The notes: a model not told the origin generated them from the letters alone. A DNA stretch of 64,000 nucleotides from VHCN01 sp964589935 (GCA_964589935.1 CAZPVD010000003.1:310001-374000), one strand, 5' to 3'. Positions 52,421 to 61,928 are shown, counted from the stretch's first letter. Numbers and translations are program-made.

Positions 52421-55279
52421 CTACACCCCGTTCTGTCCGCCGCCGTCGTGGCCTTCGCCGTCGAGGTCAATGAGGATGTCGCGCGGTTCCGCGCCCTTGC
52501 TGGGGCCGACGATGCCGCGGTTTTGCAGTTCGTCCATGATGCGCGCGGCGCGGCCGTAGCCGAGCTTGAGACGGCGTTGCAGCAGCGACACGCTGGCCTT
52601 TTGCTCGCTGCGGATGACTTCAATGCACTGTTCGATGATGGATTCGTCCTCGCCGCAGCCGCTCTCGTCCGCGCCGAAGCTGGAGCTGGGCCGCGAAAGC
52701 TGCTGGTGAATTTCCATCTCGTAGCTCGGCTTGCCCTGTTGCGCGATGAAGTCCACGACACTCTGGATTTCCTGGTCGGTGATGAGCGCGCCCTGCGCGC
52801 GGATCAACCTCGCCGAGCCGGGCGGCAGATAAAGCATGTCGCCTTTGCCGAGGAGTTTGTCCGCGCCCATTGCGTCGAGAATCGTGCGCGAGTCCACCTT
52901 CGCCGCGACTTGAAATGCAATGCGCGCCGGGATGTTCGCCTTGATGACGCCGGTGATGACATCCACGCTCGGCCGCTGCGTGGCGACGATGCAATGAATG
53001 CCCGCGGCGCGCGCCATCTGCGTGATGCGCGCGATGGCCATCTCGACATCCGCCGGCGCGACAAGCATGAGGTCCGCCAGCTCGTCAATGATGACAACGA
53101 CGTAGCTGAGCTTTTCGGGAATGACGATGTCCTCTTCGCGCGGCACGACGATCTCCTCGTCCACTTCAACCGCGAAGCCTTCCGCGCCCGGCTCCACTTT
53201 TTCCTTTTTCGCCATGAGTGGCAGTTCCGGTTCCTGCGGAACGAGCTTTTTGTTCGGCCGCTCGTTGAAGGACTTGATGTTGCGCACGCCGACTTTCGCG
53301 AAAATTTTGTAGCGCTTCTCCATCTCCTGCACGACCCAGCGCAGCGCGAGGATGACCTTCTTCGGATCAGTCACGACGGGCACGACGAGGTGAGGCAGCG
53401 TGTTGTATTGCTGAAGCTCGACGACCTTTGGGTCAATCATTACGAAGCGGAGCTGGTCCGGCGAGAATTTGTAGAGCAGCGACGCGACGATGGCGTTGAT
53501 GCAGACGGATTTGCCGGAGCCGGTGCTGCCGGCGATGAGCAGGTGCGGCATTTCCCCGAGGTCGGCGATGATCGGATGGCCGTAAACGTCCTTGCCGAGC
53601 GCGAGAGGGATGCGGGCCTTCGAGTTCTTCCATTCCTCAGACTCCAGCAGGTCGCGCATGATGACCTTGGTCTTGACGAGGTTCGGCACTTCAACGCCGA
53701 CGGAACTTTTTCCCGGCACGGGCGCGAGGATGTGGATGCGTTCGGCCTTGAGCGCGGCGGCGATGTTGTTCGAGAGCGCGGTGATTTTTTCCAGCTTCAC
53801 GCCGGGCGCGGGATGCAGCTCGTAGCGCGTAATGGTCGGGCCTTTGGTGATGTCGCCGAGCGCGACCTCGATGTCGAACTGAGCGAGCGTCTGCTGCATG
53901 AGCCGCGCGTTGGCCATCAGCTCCTCCTTGGACTCAGTCGGCTTGACGGTCAGGTCCGGCTGCTGGAGAAAATCCATCGGCGGCAGCCGGTAATTGCCGA
54001 TCATCGGCGTGGACGCGACCGTGATCGGCTTGGGCTTCTTGGGAAGAAGCCTCGGCTTTGCCGGCGCGGGTGAAGGTGTCGTGACCGGCACAGGTGAAGG
54101 CGCAGTGGTTTCATCCGCAGGCTTCACGGCGGAAACATCGGCAACAGCCGGCTCAAGAACTTTTGCGTCCGCAAGAACGGAAATCGGTTCGGTCGCTTTT
54201 GGAACGGCTGGCTCGTCCTTCGCAGGCGTGTCGGGAGTGTGGCCGAGAATTTCCGCAACGGTTGCCGCTGCCTTGACTTCCTGCGCGGGAATCACCTGGC
54301 CCGTCTCGACAATTTCCTTGCCGTCCTCGGCGGGCTTCGCCGGCTCTGCCGTTTTTTTCAATCTGGCTCGTGCGGGTTTTTCCTCAGCCGGTTTGTCGGT
54401 GTCCTTTGCATCGGCCGGCTTCGCTTGCGGAATGCTCAGGTCGCGCACCTGCGGTTCGGGCACAGGTTGCATGTCCGCTCCCATGGGAGTTTTTCCTTCG
54501 GCAGATTCAGCGGCTTTGGGTGTCCACTCTTCGCGTTCGCGCGCGCCGGCTTCGGCCTTTTTCTTTGCGTCGAGTTCGGCCTCGATGCGCTTGCGCTCTT
54601 TTTCGAGTTCACGGAGTTTGCGTTCGCGCTCGGCATCTTCGGCGGTGAAACCTTCGGCCTCGGCTGCCTTACGCGCGCGCCACTGGCGAACCCAGTCCGT
54701 CATTTGAAAATCAGTGAGAAACAGCAAACTCACGAGATAGAACGCGCAGAAAATGATCGTCGCGCCGACCCTGCCAAAGTGGCGGAAGAGCGCGTCGTTG
54801 AGCGCCTTGCCGACGATGCCGCCGCTGCTCGGAGCGTTGATGCTGTGCGCGACGCGCTCGACGAAGCCCGCGTCGCCGAGGCGCGGCTCCTTTGCGAGCA
54901 GATCTACGATGCGATGATCGGTGTAGAGGTCGAGCAGGCACGCGCACGAGACGAGCAGCACGAGTGCCCACGGCCAGCGGCGCTTGAGATAGTGAAGCGA
55001 CTCGGAAAACGCCGCCGCGCCGAACGCCGCGAGCATGAACGGCAACAAATACCCGCCGGCACCGAACGCGAAAAACACACCGAAGGCGCTGCGCGCGCCG
55101 ATGACGCCAACGAGATTGTGCGGCGGCGCGTTCGGCGTGGCTGTATTGAAGGGCAGGTCGTTGAGGTCGTAAGAGAATTCCGCCAGCAGCAGCAGCAGCG
55201 CGACCGCGATGAGAGCGATGCCAATGACATCACCGTATCCGCGCTTCGGTTGTTCCGCAGGAGCGTCCTTCCGGGCCAC
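52421..55279 (-). CDS. ftsK: DNA translocase FtsK/SpoIIIE
   Basis: The 952-aa protein has four to five N-terminal membrane spans (residues about 15-215). A long Ala/Pro/Glu/Lys-rich linker follows (about 220-440), then the motor: Walker A GSTGSGKSVCINAIVAS near residue 583, Walker B VVIIDELADLMLV near 731, and IHCIVATQRPSVDVITG. It ends with the winged-helix gamma domain (LLQRRLKLGYGRAARIMDEL). It pumps DNA at the division septum for chromosome segregation. The linker length varies in the family, so nothing looks truncated. Confidence 0.95.
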   Translation of the reverse strand: MARKDAPAEQPKRGYGDVIGIALIAVALLLLLAEFSYDLNDLPFNTATPNAPPHNLVGVIGARSAFGVFFAFGAGGYLLPFMLAAFGAAAFSESLHYLKRRWPWALVLLVSCACLLDLYTDHRIVDLLAKEPRLGDAGFVERVAHSINAPSSGGIVGKALNDALFRHFGRVGATIIFCAFYLVSLLFLTDFQMTDWVRQWRARKAAEAEGFTAEDAERERKLRELEKERKRIEAELDAKKKAEAGAREREEWTPKAAESAEGKTPMGADMQPVPEPQVRDLSIPQAKPADAKDTDKPAEEKPARARLKKTAEPAKPAEDGKEIVETGQVIPAQEVKAAATVAEILGHTPDTPAKDEPAVPKATEPISVLADAKVLEPAVADVSAVKPADETTAPSPVPVTTPSPAPAKPRLLPKKPKPITVASTPMIGNYRLPPMDFLQQPDLTVKPTESKEELMANARLMQQTLAQFDIEVALGDITKGPTITRYELHPAPGVKLEKITALSNNIAAALKAERIHILAPVPGKSSVGVEVPNLVKTKVIMRDLLESEEWKNSKARIPLALGKDVYGHPIIADLGEMPHLLIAGSTGSGKSVCINAIVASLLYKFSPDQLRFVMIDPKVVELQQYNTLPHLVVPVVTDPKKVILALRWVVQEMEKRYKIFAKVGVRNIKSFNERPNKKLVPQEPELPLMAKKEKVEPGAEGFAVEVDEEIVVPREEDIVIPEKLSYVVVIIDELADLMLVAPADVEMAIARITQMARAAGIHCIVATQRPSVDVITGVIKANIPARIAFQVAAKVDSRTILDAMGADKLLGKGDMLYLPPGSARLIRAQGALITDQEIQSVVDFIAQQGKPSYEMEIHQQLSRPSSSFGADESGCGEDESIIEQCIEVIRSEQKASVSLLQRRLKLGYGRAARIMDELQNRGIVGPSKGAEPRDILIDLDGEGHDGGGQNGV

Positions 55280-55348
55280 GAGCGCAGACTACGGCACGCG
55301 AGACGGGACTTCAAAAGCAAAGTGACGCGGCGAAGCCTCCATGAAAGC

Positions 55349-55606
55349 TCAGTCGTTGACGAACTGCGATTGCCCAGGACGCTGCCCGCGCGAGGCAGAG
55401 ATGAAGCCGAGCGTGAGCGCGACAGGTTCGCCGCCCTCCGCCAGGCTGAAGACGATGACCTTTTCGAGGGTGAGATTCGGGCGCGGCCGGGAACAGACCT
55501 CGACGAGCTCCTCGAGCGTCTTGAAGGGCACGGTTTCCTCCGCGTAATCCAGCGTGTCGGTGCGGATGAAAACGGCCTGTCCAATCGCGTGGGCCGGTGA
55601 GTTCAT
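55349..55606 (-). CDS. Small hypothetical protein
   Basis: The 85-aa protein is read from MNSPAHAIGQAVFIRTDTLD; an upstream Met would extend it by 31 residues of no clear character. It contains a mixed alpha/beta pattern (KTLEELVEVCSRPRPNLTLE, KVIVFSLAEGGEPVALTLGF). I do not recognise the family. It lies between ftsK and the prenyltransferase-repeat gene on the same strand. Confidence 0.6.
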   Translation of the reverse strand: MNSPAHAIGQAVFIRTDTLDYAEETVPFKTLEELVEVCSRPRPNLTLEKVIVFSLAEGGEPVALTLGFISASRGQRPGQSQFVND

Positions 55607-55702
55607 TGGGTCAATTGACGCCAGAACGTAGCAGCCGCGCGAACGCGTCGCAAGACGCGAAATGGAGCCGATGTTCGCCGCGAGGAAATTTTCCGCCACG
55701 CT

Positions 55703-56590
55703 TCACACGCTCAAATGTCCCAGCGCAAGCAGGCCGTAGAAGGTGTATTCCGCGTCAAGATGATCATCGGTCCAGTGGCCGTGAAAACCGCCGCGCGCAT
55801 CCCAGAGCGAGTCGAGAAAATCGAGACAGCGCTCATGAATCCCGCTCGGCAACCGGCGATCCATCGCCGCGAGTGCGTGCAGCGTCGTTGCGGTCGAAAG
55901 CAAATCCGGCATCGGCGCGCCGGGCACGGCGAGGAAGCCGCCCTGCGGATGCGATTGCGCGAGCAGCCAGTCGCCGACGAGTTCGTTCACCGGGAAGCCG
56001 AGGTAGCGGATGAGCGTGACCGCGCCCGCGGTTGCGTTCGTCGCGCCGGTTTGCGCGTTGGGCACGTTGCTCCACGCGCCGTCGGGAGTTTCGAGCAGCT
56101 TGAGACTTTGAATGAGCTTCAACGGGTGCGGCGGCGTGTGGCCGAGGTCTTCATAAGCGCCAAGCGCGACGAACGCGCCATAAGCCGTGCCGTGCGCGAG
56201 CTTCGCGTCGCCGTCGTAGCCACCGTCAGGTTTGCGGAAGGTCTCGATGCGATCCAGCAACGCGCGGTCAAGCCCGGCAGGCATGTGCTTGGTTCCAACG
56301 ACCGCCCAGCAGCGTGCCAGCGCAGAGAGGTGGACGAAGTCGAGCTTTCCACCATCATCGTGGGAACGGAGAAACGCCTCGACCTTTTCGCGCGGAATCT
56401 CGGCGTCCACCGCCTGCAAGCCGGCGAGTGTAAAGATGGTGTAGTAAAGATCGGGCCGTCCTTCGCGGTCGAGGCCCGCGCCTTCGGGAGAAAGCTGCTG
56501 GCGAAAAAAGTTGCGGACGAGTTCCGCCGAGTCGCCGAGCAGGCGTGGTGCGAAGCGGGCAACCTGGAGGAGTTGGAGGCGGAGGCTCAC
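55703..56590 (-). CDS. Prenyltransferase / squalene-cyclase repeat protein
   Basis: The 295-aa protein is made of alpha/alpha-barrel repeats like those of protein prenyltransferase beta subunits and squalene-hopene cyclases: FRKPDGGYDGDAKLAHGTAY, ETPDGAWSNVPNAQTGATNA, AQSHPQGGFLAVPGAPMPDL, DARGGFHGHWTDDHLDAEYT. No DxDD motif of class II terpene cyclases is obvious, and the zinc-ligand Cys of prenyltransferases is not at the expected place; TDDHLDAEYTFYGLLALG ends the last repeat. Its stop-to-start neighbour (9 bp) is a polyprenyl synthase fusion, so a role in isoprenoid handling is likely but unproven. Confidence 0.78.
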   Translation of the reverse strand: MSLRLQLLQVARFAPRLLGDSAELVRNFFRQQLSPEGAGLDREGRPDLYYTIFTLAGLQAVDAEIPREKVEAFLRSHDDGGKLDFVHLSALARCWAVVGTKHMPAGLDRALLDRIETFRKPDGGYDGDAKLAHGTAYGAFVALGAYEDLGHTPPHPLKLIQSLKLLETPDGAWSNVPNAQTGATNATAGAVTLIRYLGFPVNELVGDWLLAQSHPQGGFLAVPGAPMPDLLSTATTLHALAAMDRRLPSGIHERCLDFLDSLWDARGGFHGHWTDDHLDAEYTFYGLLALGHLSV

Positions 56591-56599
56591 GAAGTGAAA

Positions 56600-58381
56600 T
56601 CACTTCGCCATCGCGACTTCCATCGGAACCTCGACACGCACGCCGTCGCGCACGCGATTTTTTTCCTCCTGCTCCTTGCACCAGCCCTTGATTTCCACGT
56701 CGTTGAAAATTTTCCCAAGGACACGGCGGAGGAGACCCTTGAGGCTCGCGTTTTCCAGCGCGGCGAGCGAGCGGATGGCCTCTTCCTTGTAGGTTTCGAG
56801 CAAGGTGCGGGCGCGCGTGTCGGCGCCGAGTTCGGTATAAAGCGATTCAATCTGCTCGAAACTTGCGCCCGGCGGCAGCGCGCGGCGCCAGACGGAGGCG
56901 ATGAGTTCCTTCTGAGCGTCCTTGGCCTTGTCGTGAGCCACGGCGAGCAACAGGCTCGGTCGCAGGCCGGCGATGTCATTCGTCTCGCCGCCCGCACCCA
57001 TGTCGCTGAGGTCGTCGCGAATCTGGTAGGCGATGCCGAGCGCCTCGCTGTAAATCTTGAGCACATCCTCGACTTCCTCGTGCGGTTCGACACCGGCGAA
57101 TAGCGCGCCGAGCCGCAGCGCGACTTCAAAGGCGGGCGCGGTTTTTTTACGAAAGATTTCGAGCACCTGGTGTTGGGTGAGTGGTTGCGGCGTGCGCGTC
57201 CAGCAAAGCTCCGCGCCCTGGCCACGGCAGAGTTCGCGCTGGCCTTGCGAGGCGACGAGAATCATCTGCACCCGTTGCGCGGCGGAGATTTTCGTCGCTG
57301 CGATGAGCCGGTAGCCTTCGCCGATGAGCAGGTCGCCGACGTTCAGCGCCACGGCCACACCGTGCTCCTCGTGCAGCGTCTTTTCGCCGTATCGGAACGC
57401 GTCGTTATCCTCGATGTCGTCGTGGATGAGCGACGCCTTGTGGAAGCACTCGACGGCGACGGCGATTTTTTTGAGATCATCAGGAATCGTTGCACCCACC
57501 CTGCCCGCAAGCGCCTGCCACGCGGACACGGCCAGGAAAGGTCGCCAGCGTTTGCCGGCGCGCATGAGCCAGTCGCGGCCGATGCGCTCGGTCTCGCCCT
57601 CGGCGTTGCCCATGATGGTGTCGAGCGCGGCGGGGCTGAACCAAAAGTCCACCTCGTCGCGCAGCGCGCCGAGGTCAAGCCGCCGCGTCGTGTCGTCGCT
57701 GGTGAGATGGATGTAATCCCACACCCAGTCGAGGTCCACGGTCGTGTCAATGCAGTCATCCTGCAGCAGCGGCACGGCGACACCGGGAATCGCGGCGGCT
57801 TCCATGTAGGGGAATGCGCGCTCCAAAACACTGAGACAACTCACGCCGACGATGGCCTCCACTTTGCCGGTCTGAATGAGCGACATGACGATCGCGGAGC
57901 CTTCCGCGACGAGCGTTGCGTAACCGAGCTTCTCGGCCTCGGCCTGCAAATCCTGAATCGTGCAGAGTCCGCACTGTTTGCACAAAAGGCCGAATTCATC
58001 GAACGGCGCGGGACACTTGCTCTCGACGCGCAGGCACTTGGGCAGCAGCAGCAGCCGGCGCTCGAACGGCACGCTGGCGATCTGTTCGCGCCACATTTCG
58101 TTGTTGATGAGCACGCCGATGTAGTCGCGGTAGATCGCGTCGCACTTGAGCATTCCCACGACGCGGTCGGCGTGGACTTTCAAATCCTCGACCGGCAGCG
58201 GCGGCACGGGATTGAACTCCGCGACGTAGTTGCGGATGACCTGCAGGAAGTGATTCCGCTCCACGACCGTTTGCGGAATGTTTTTCTTCGGCGTGCGGAC
58301 GCGCTGCTGGACGACGTGCTTGGGAATCTGCACCGCTCCGGGTTTGAAGGACCCGGCCGGGTTCAGCGTGATGGGCTGCAT
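56600..58381 (-). CDS. DUF116 - polyprenyl diphosphate synthase fusion
   Basis: The 593-aa protein is read from MQPITLNPAGSF. Residues about 60-220 are a DUF116-like domain with a cysteine cluster (C116, C123, C134, C137, C140, C182, C210; LLPKCLRVESKCPAPFDE, FGLLCKQCGLCTIQD). Residues about 245-540 are a trans-isoprenyl diphosphate synthase with GKRWRPFLAVSAW, first Asp-rich motif DDIED (321-325) and second DDLSD (456-460), both intact. It should make a polyprenyl diphosphate; the DUF116 half may bind a metal or Fe-S cluster. It precedes the prenyltransferase-repeat gene in the same operon. Confidence 0.9.
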   Translation of the reverse strand: MQPITLNPAGSFKPGAVQIPKHVVQQRVRTPKKNIPQTVVERNHFLQVIRNYVAEFNPVPPLPVEDLKVHADRVVGMLKCDAIYRDYIGVLINNEMWREQIASVPFERRLLLLPKCLRVESKCPAPFDEFGLLCKQCGLCTIQDLQAEAEKLGYATLVAEGSAIVMSLIQTGKVEAIVGVSCLSVLERAFPYMEAAAIPGVAVPLLQDDCIDTTVDLDWVWDYIHLTSDDTTRRLDLGALRDEVDFWFSPAALDTIMGNAEGETERIGRDWLMRAGKRWRPFLAVSAWQALAGRVGATIPDDLKKIAVAVECFHKASLIHDDIEDNDAFRYGEKTLHEEHGVAVALNVGDLLIGEGYRLIAATKISAAQRVQMILVASQGQRELCRGQGAELCWTRTPQPLTQHQVLEIFRKKTAPAFEVALRLGALFAGVEPHEEVEDVLKIYSEALGIAYQIRDDLSDMGAGGETNDIAGLRPSLLLAVAHDKAKDAQKELIASVWRRALPPGASFEQIESLYTELGADTRARTLLETYKEEAIRSLAALENASLKGLLRRVLGKIFNDVEIKGWCKEQEEKNRVRDGVRVEVPMEVAMAK

Positions 58382-58473
58382 GTGAGTGAGTATCGCCGTA
58401 TGGCAAAAAACGGCAAGTGGCAACGTGCGTCTCGACGACGGCCGCCGCGCTTTCATTCAGCGCAGCTTGGAAC

Positions 58474-59340
58474 TCAGAGCAAACTTTGTTGCGCCGCCGC
58501 GTCGGCGGGAACCTTTTCATCGCTCATGGATGAAATTTCCTCGGTGCCAGCCGCAACTTCCGGCTGTAACGCCACGACCGCGCGCCGCACAAGCTGGCCT
58601 TGAAAGGTGTAACCCGTCGCGATGGTGTCGGCGACGACGGCGTTCGCGGGCGGTTTCTGATCCGTGGCGGACTGATGCCGCTCAGCATCGAACGGCTCTC
58701 CCGGCGCAGCCGTGAATGGTGCGAGGCCGATGCGCCGCGCGGCATCGCGGCAGGCATTTTGGAACTGCGCGACGTTTTGCGCGAGCGCGGGCTGGCCGCT
58801 GCGCTGCGCGGCCTGGTGCAGCGCATAGGTGTGGTCGAGCATCCGCACGAGCACCTGCAGCCAGTCGGCCTCGGCGCGGCGTAGCTTCTCGACTTCGAGG
58901 CGCAGCGTGGCCTTCTCGCTGTCATTGGCCTTCTGCATGAAATCAGCGAAGGCCCGCGCCTCCACGCTCATGCGTTCGGCGATGCCGTTGGCGGCCTCGA
59001 CGGACTTCGTCGCGTGTTCCTGCGCGATCTGCCACGCGGCGGTGGCGTTGGTGATTTGGTTGGCGACCTTCTCCAGGTTTTGAATTTGCGCGAGCGTGCC
59101 CCGGAGGTTGTGTTGTTCCTCGATCTTGAACGCGGCCTCCGCGTCCCACCTGAATGGCAGCACGCTCAGCCACGCGCCTGCGCCGACGCACACGACGAGC
59201 GCGCACGCGTGCCAGATGCTCAGCGGATGCTGGCTTTGCAGCATGATCCAGACGGCCAGGCCGTCGAACAGCATCGCGCCCAGCAGAAAAAAGACGAGGC
59301 TTTGCCAGCGGGCGAGCCGCCAGTCGGAACGGTCACTCAT
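58474..59340 (-). CDS. Membrane-anchored GrpE-like protein
   Basis: The 288-aa protein is read from MSDRSDWRLARWQSLVFF. Two membrane spans (about residues 13-34 and 43-61) are followed by a long coiled coil (66-160). The C-terminal region resembles the GrpE wing domain: RIGLAPFTAAPGEPFDAERH, then NAVVADTIATGYTFQGQLVR, parallel to GrpE's G-V...FDP..H and GY...GR..R pattern. This would place a DnaK nucleotide-exchange-like domain at the membrane. The true grpE is not in the window. The assignment rests on pattern similarity only. Confidence 0.6.
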   Translation of the reverse strand: MSDRSDWRLARWQSLVFFLLGAMLFDGLAVWIMLQSQHPLSIWHACALVVCVGAGAWLSVLPFRWDAEAAFKIEEQHNLRGTLAQIQNLEKVANQITNATAAWQIAQEHATKSVEAANGIAERMSVEARAFADFMQKANDSEKATLRLEVEKLRRAEADWLQVLVRMLDHTYALHQAAQRSGQPALAQNVAQFQNACRDAARRIGLAPFTAAPGEPFDAERHQSATDQKPPANAVVADTIATGYTFQGQLVRRAVVALQPEVAAGTEEISSMSDEKVPADAAAQQSLL

Positions 59341-59464
59341 GCGCGCGAGCGTAGGGGCCGCCGCGACGGGTTGCAAAGGGGAAAGTGGCGGAAATGATGT
59401 TGACCGGCGCGGCCCGGGTGATTAACTTCCGATCAACACAGGAATTACCAAGCCGTTCACCATC

Positions 59465-60379
59465 GTGCGCTTCATGCGTTCATGCTTTCGGCCCGTATGC
59501 TGCGGGGGTGCCGCCGGGGTGGCGGGTTTCACCCTCATCGAGTTGCTCGTGGTCATCGCCATCATCGGGATGCTGGCGAGCATGATGCTGCCGGGCATCG
59601 CGCAGGCCAAGCGCCGCGCCCGCGACACGCAATGCCTGAACAACCTCCGACAGCAGGGCATCGCCTACAAACTCTACATTGATGACAATCAGGGAAGATT
59701 TCCAGTGAGCAGAGTCGTTGAATTTGATTCAATACTTCAAGCGAATGTGCGCAAGGTTACGTTTTGCGACATGGGTGGAGTTAACCCGACGGGAATCACG
59801 TTTCAGACAAATTATCTGCGGGCCGCCAACCGGCCGCTGAACAATTACCAGGGCAACCCGGAAATCTTTCATTGTCCGCTCGACGCCGGCCATCTGGCTT
59901 TCCCGCAAACCATTCATTTGGCGCCGCCGCCGGACGCCAAACCAACCATGTGGCAGACGATAGGATGCAGCTACCTGTATAATAAATCCGTTACGTCGAT
60001 CTTCGATGCTCCAGTTGATCTATCTCGCGTGCCTCCGCTCCCGCCGTTCATCTTGCGGCCCACAACTGGTTCGTTGCCGAACAAACCTGAGGATTTTGTG
60101 ACTCAACCCTCGCGCCAGATTCTCGTGACCGAACCACCGGCGCGACCGATTGGCCGGGACGTGGGAGGCCCCATTATCTATTACTGGGCGCAATGGCATC
60201 GCCGGGCGGCTTACACAGACTTCCTCGACCCGACCATCGCGCCGCGAATGTTCGTCTCGCCGACGCTGTTCGTGGATGGGCACGTCGCGATGCACGACTT
60301 CTCCGATTCCGTGATGCGCGATCCATTCTATCCTTACGAGGAAACGAAGGACTGGGTCTGGTATCAGCCCGCGAATTGA
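59465..60379 (+). CDS. Type II secretion pseudopilin-like protein (paralogue 1)
   Basis: The 304-aa protein has a prepilin N-terminus (AGFTLIELLVVIAIIGMLAS) with the G/F cleavage site, then QAKRRARDTQCLNNLRQQGI. The C-terminal part includes PTLFVDGHVAMHDFSDSV, the VDGH element typical of the large Verrucomicrobia/Planctomycetes 'H-X9-DG' family. About 25 Cys/Pro/Asn-rich residues precede the signal. It shares its layout with the next gene. Such proteins are very numerous in PVC genomes; whether they form pili is unclear. Confidence 0.9.
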   Translation: MRFMRSCFRPVCCGGAAGVAGFTLIELLVVIAIIGMLASMMLPGIAQAKRRARDTQCLNNLRQQGIAYKLYIDDNQGRFPVSRVVEFDSILQANVRKVTFCDMGGVNPTGITFQTNYLRAANRPLNNYQGNPEIFHCPLDAGHLAFPQTIHLAPPPDAKPTMWQTIGCSYLYNKSVTSIFDAPVDLSRVPPLPPFILRPTTGSLPNKPEDFVTQPSRQILVTEPPARPIGRDVGGPIIYYWAQWHRRAAYTDFLDPTIAPRMFVSPTLFVDGHVAMHDFSDSVMRDPFYPYEETKDWVWYQPAN

Positions 60380-61287
60380 TGCGAACCGCATTCACAACAC
60401 AACTCGCCCGGAAGGCAGGCTTCACTCTGATCGAGTTGCTCATGGTCATCGTAATCATCGGGATGCTCGTGAGCATGATGCTGCCGGGCATGACTCAGTC
60501 CAAACGCCGCGCCCGCGAGGCGCATTGCGTCAACAACGTCCGGCAGCAGGGCATCGCCTTCAAACTCTACATTGACGATTACCAGTCGAGGTTCCCACCG
60601 GATGTTGTTCGTGAATTTGATCCGAGCACTCAGCAAATGACGGACAAGTTTGCGCAAAGCACCATTGGCGGGAGGGATCCGGCGCCAGGACCCTTCAGCC
60701 TGCATTATGCACAAGCTGTTAACCGGCCACTCAGCCTATATCAAGGCGCTCCGGACATTTTTCATTGCCCACTCGATGCCGGACAACCTGCCTACCCGCA
60801 GGCGATGCAGGCTCTAACTCCAACGGCCGACCCAAGTATGTGGGAAACCATTGGATGCAGTTATATCTATAACTCGAGGCTTCAGACTAACATGACACTT
60901 TCACCGCTTTCGGCGCCGATTGACACCAACCGGGTGCCGCCGATGATACCTGTCAGGTTGCACACGCCAGCCGGTTGGTTGACGAACAATCACGAGGCCT
61001 TTGTGATTCACCCGGACCGTTACATTTTGGTCACTGAACCGCCGGCACGGCCACTCCCGCGATGGATGAGCGCCAGCATGTGGATCTTCCACTGGTCTCA
61101 ATGGCATCGCCGCAGGGCGTTATCGGTTTTCACCGATCCGCGTATTGCACCGCGAATGTTCGTCTCGCCGACGCTGTTCGTGGACGGCCATGTCACGGTC
61201 GAGGATTTCTCCGATTCGGTGATGCGCGATCCGTTTTATCCCTACGAAGAGACTAAAAACTGGGTCTGGTATCAGCCCGCGGACTGA
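60379..61287 (+). CDS. Type II secretion pseudopilin-like protein (paralogue 2)
   Basis: The 302-aa protein starts at the ATG of TGATG, sharing one base with the upstream stop. Prepilin motif AGFTLIELLMVIVIIGMLVS is followed by QSKRRAREAHCVNNVRQQGI. The C-terminal block is nearly the same as in paralogue 1 (RMFVSPTLFVDGH, DFSDSVMRDPFYPYEETK then WVWYQPA). The middle (residues about 75-200) diverges much more. The pair looks like a recent tandem duplication. It is translationally coupled to its neighbour. Confidence 0.9.
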   Translation: MRTAFTTQLARKAGFTLIELLMVIVIIGMLVSMMLPGMTQSKRRAREAHCVNNVRQQGIAFKLYIDDYQSRFPPDVVREFDPSTQQMTDKFAQSTIGGRDPAPGPFSLHYAQAVNRPLSLYQGAPDIFHCPLDAGQPAYPQAMQALTPTADPSMWETIGCSYIYNSRLQTNMTLSPLSAPIDTNRVPPMIPVRLHTPAGWLTNNHEAFVIHPDRYILVTEPPARPLPRWMSASMWIFHWSQWHRRRALSVFTDPRIAPRMFVSPTLFVDGHVTVEDFSDSVMRDPFYPYEETKNWVWYQPAD

Positions 61288-61294
61288 GCAAACC

Positions 61295-61876
61295 ATGCCA
61301 ATCACTCGACAAGTCAGCCTTGCCCACCTGCCCGATTTTGGCCGGAACCTGTGCGATGCGTTCGCGCGCGCGGGCATCCGCGATGGCGACCGTGCCGCCG
61401 TGTGCGAGATGCACCTCAACGCGAAGTGCGCCGTGTGCCGGATCGCCGTCAACGGCCGCGCACTCGCGCCCGTGTTGTTGGTCCCGGACACGCCCAACCC
61501 GTCCGCCACCGATGCGTTGTCGCGGCTGCGCATGGGCAATTGCGTGGACCGCGCCTGTTCGTCGGCGTTCTACGAATTCACTTTCGCACCACATCCAGCG
61601 ATAGATTGGTTGGAGATTTCCGTCACACGCCCGGAGGAGGAGGAGCCGTGCCAGCCGACCGCGGGCTTCTGGCGCGATGCAGCGCAGACCGTCATTGAAA
61701 TAGTTCGTCGCCAGCTCACACGCCGCGTGGCCATCGCGCTGGCGGTTCTCATCGCATTGTGGATGATGCGCCAGTGGATGAACGGCGGGCGCATCCCCGT
61801 GATTCGCGAGCCAAAGACCTACACCGGCCAGTTGCCTCCGGGCGCGGAATTGCAGTCAAACCCGGACGCCAATTAA
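61295..61876 (+). CDS. Hypothetical protein with C-terminal membrane segment
   Basis: The 193-aa protein has an N-terminal half with several Cys (CEMHLNAKCAVCRIAVNG, MGNCVDRACSSAFYEF), an acidic run (RPEEEEPC) and one membrane span around residues 145-162 (VAIALAVLIALWMMRQ). I do not recognise it. It begins 7 bp after the second pseudopilin-like gene on the same strand, so it may be part of that unit. Confidence 0.6.
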   Translation: MPITRQVSLAHLPDFGRNLCDAFARAGIRDGDRAAVCEMHLNAKCAVCRIAVNGRALAPVLLVPDTPNPSATDALSRLRMGNCVDRACSSAFYEFTFAPHPAIDWLEISVTRPEEEEPCQPTAGFWRDAAQTVIEIVRRQLTRRVAIALAVLIALWMMRQWMNGGRIPVIREPKTYTGQLPPGAELQSNPDAN

Positions 61877-61928
61877 GAAGGTCTCGGCCTCGTTGACACT
61901 GCCGCGGCCCGCCCTTACCGTGCCACGC

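Noticed and set aside
55703..56590. Calling the barrel-repeat protein a squalene-hopene cyclase
   Set aside because: It is less than half the usual length and lacks a clear DxDD motif, so only the repeat family is claimed.
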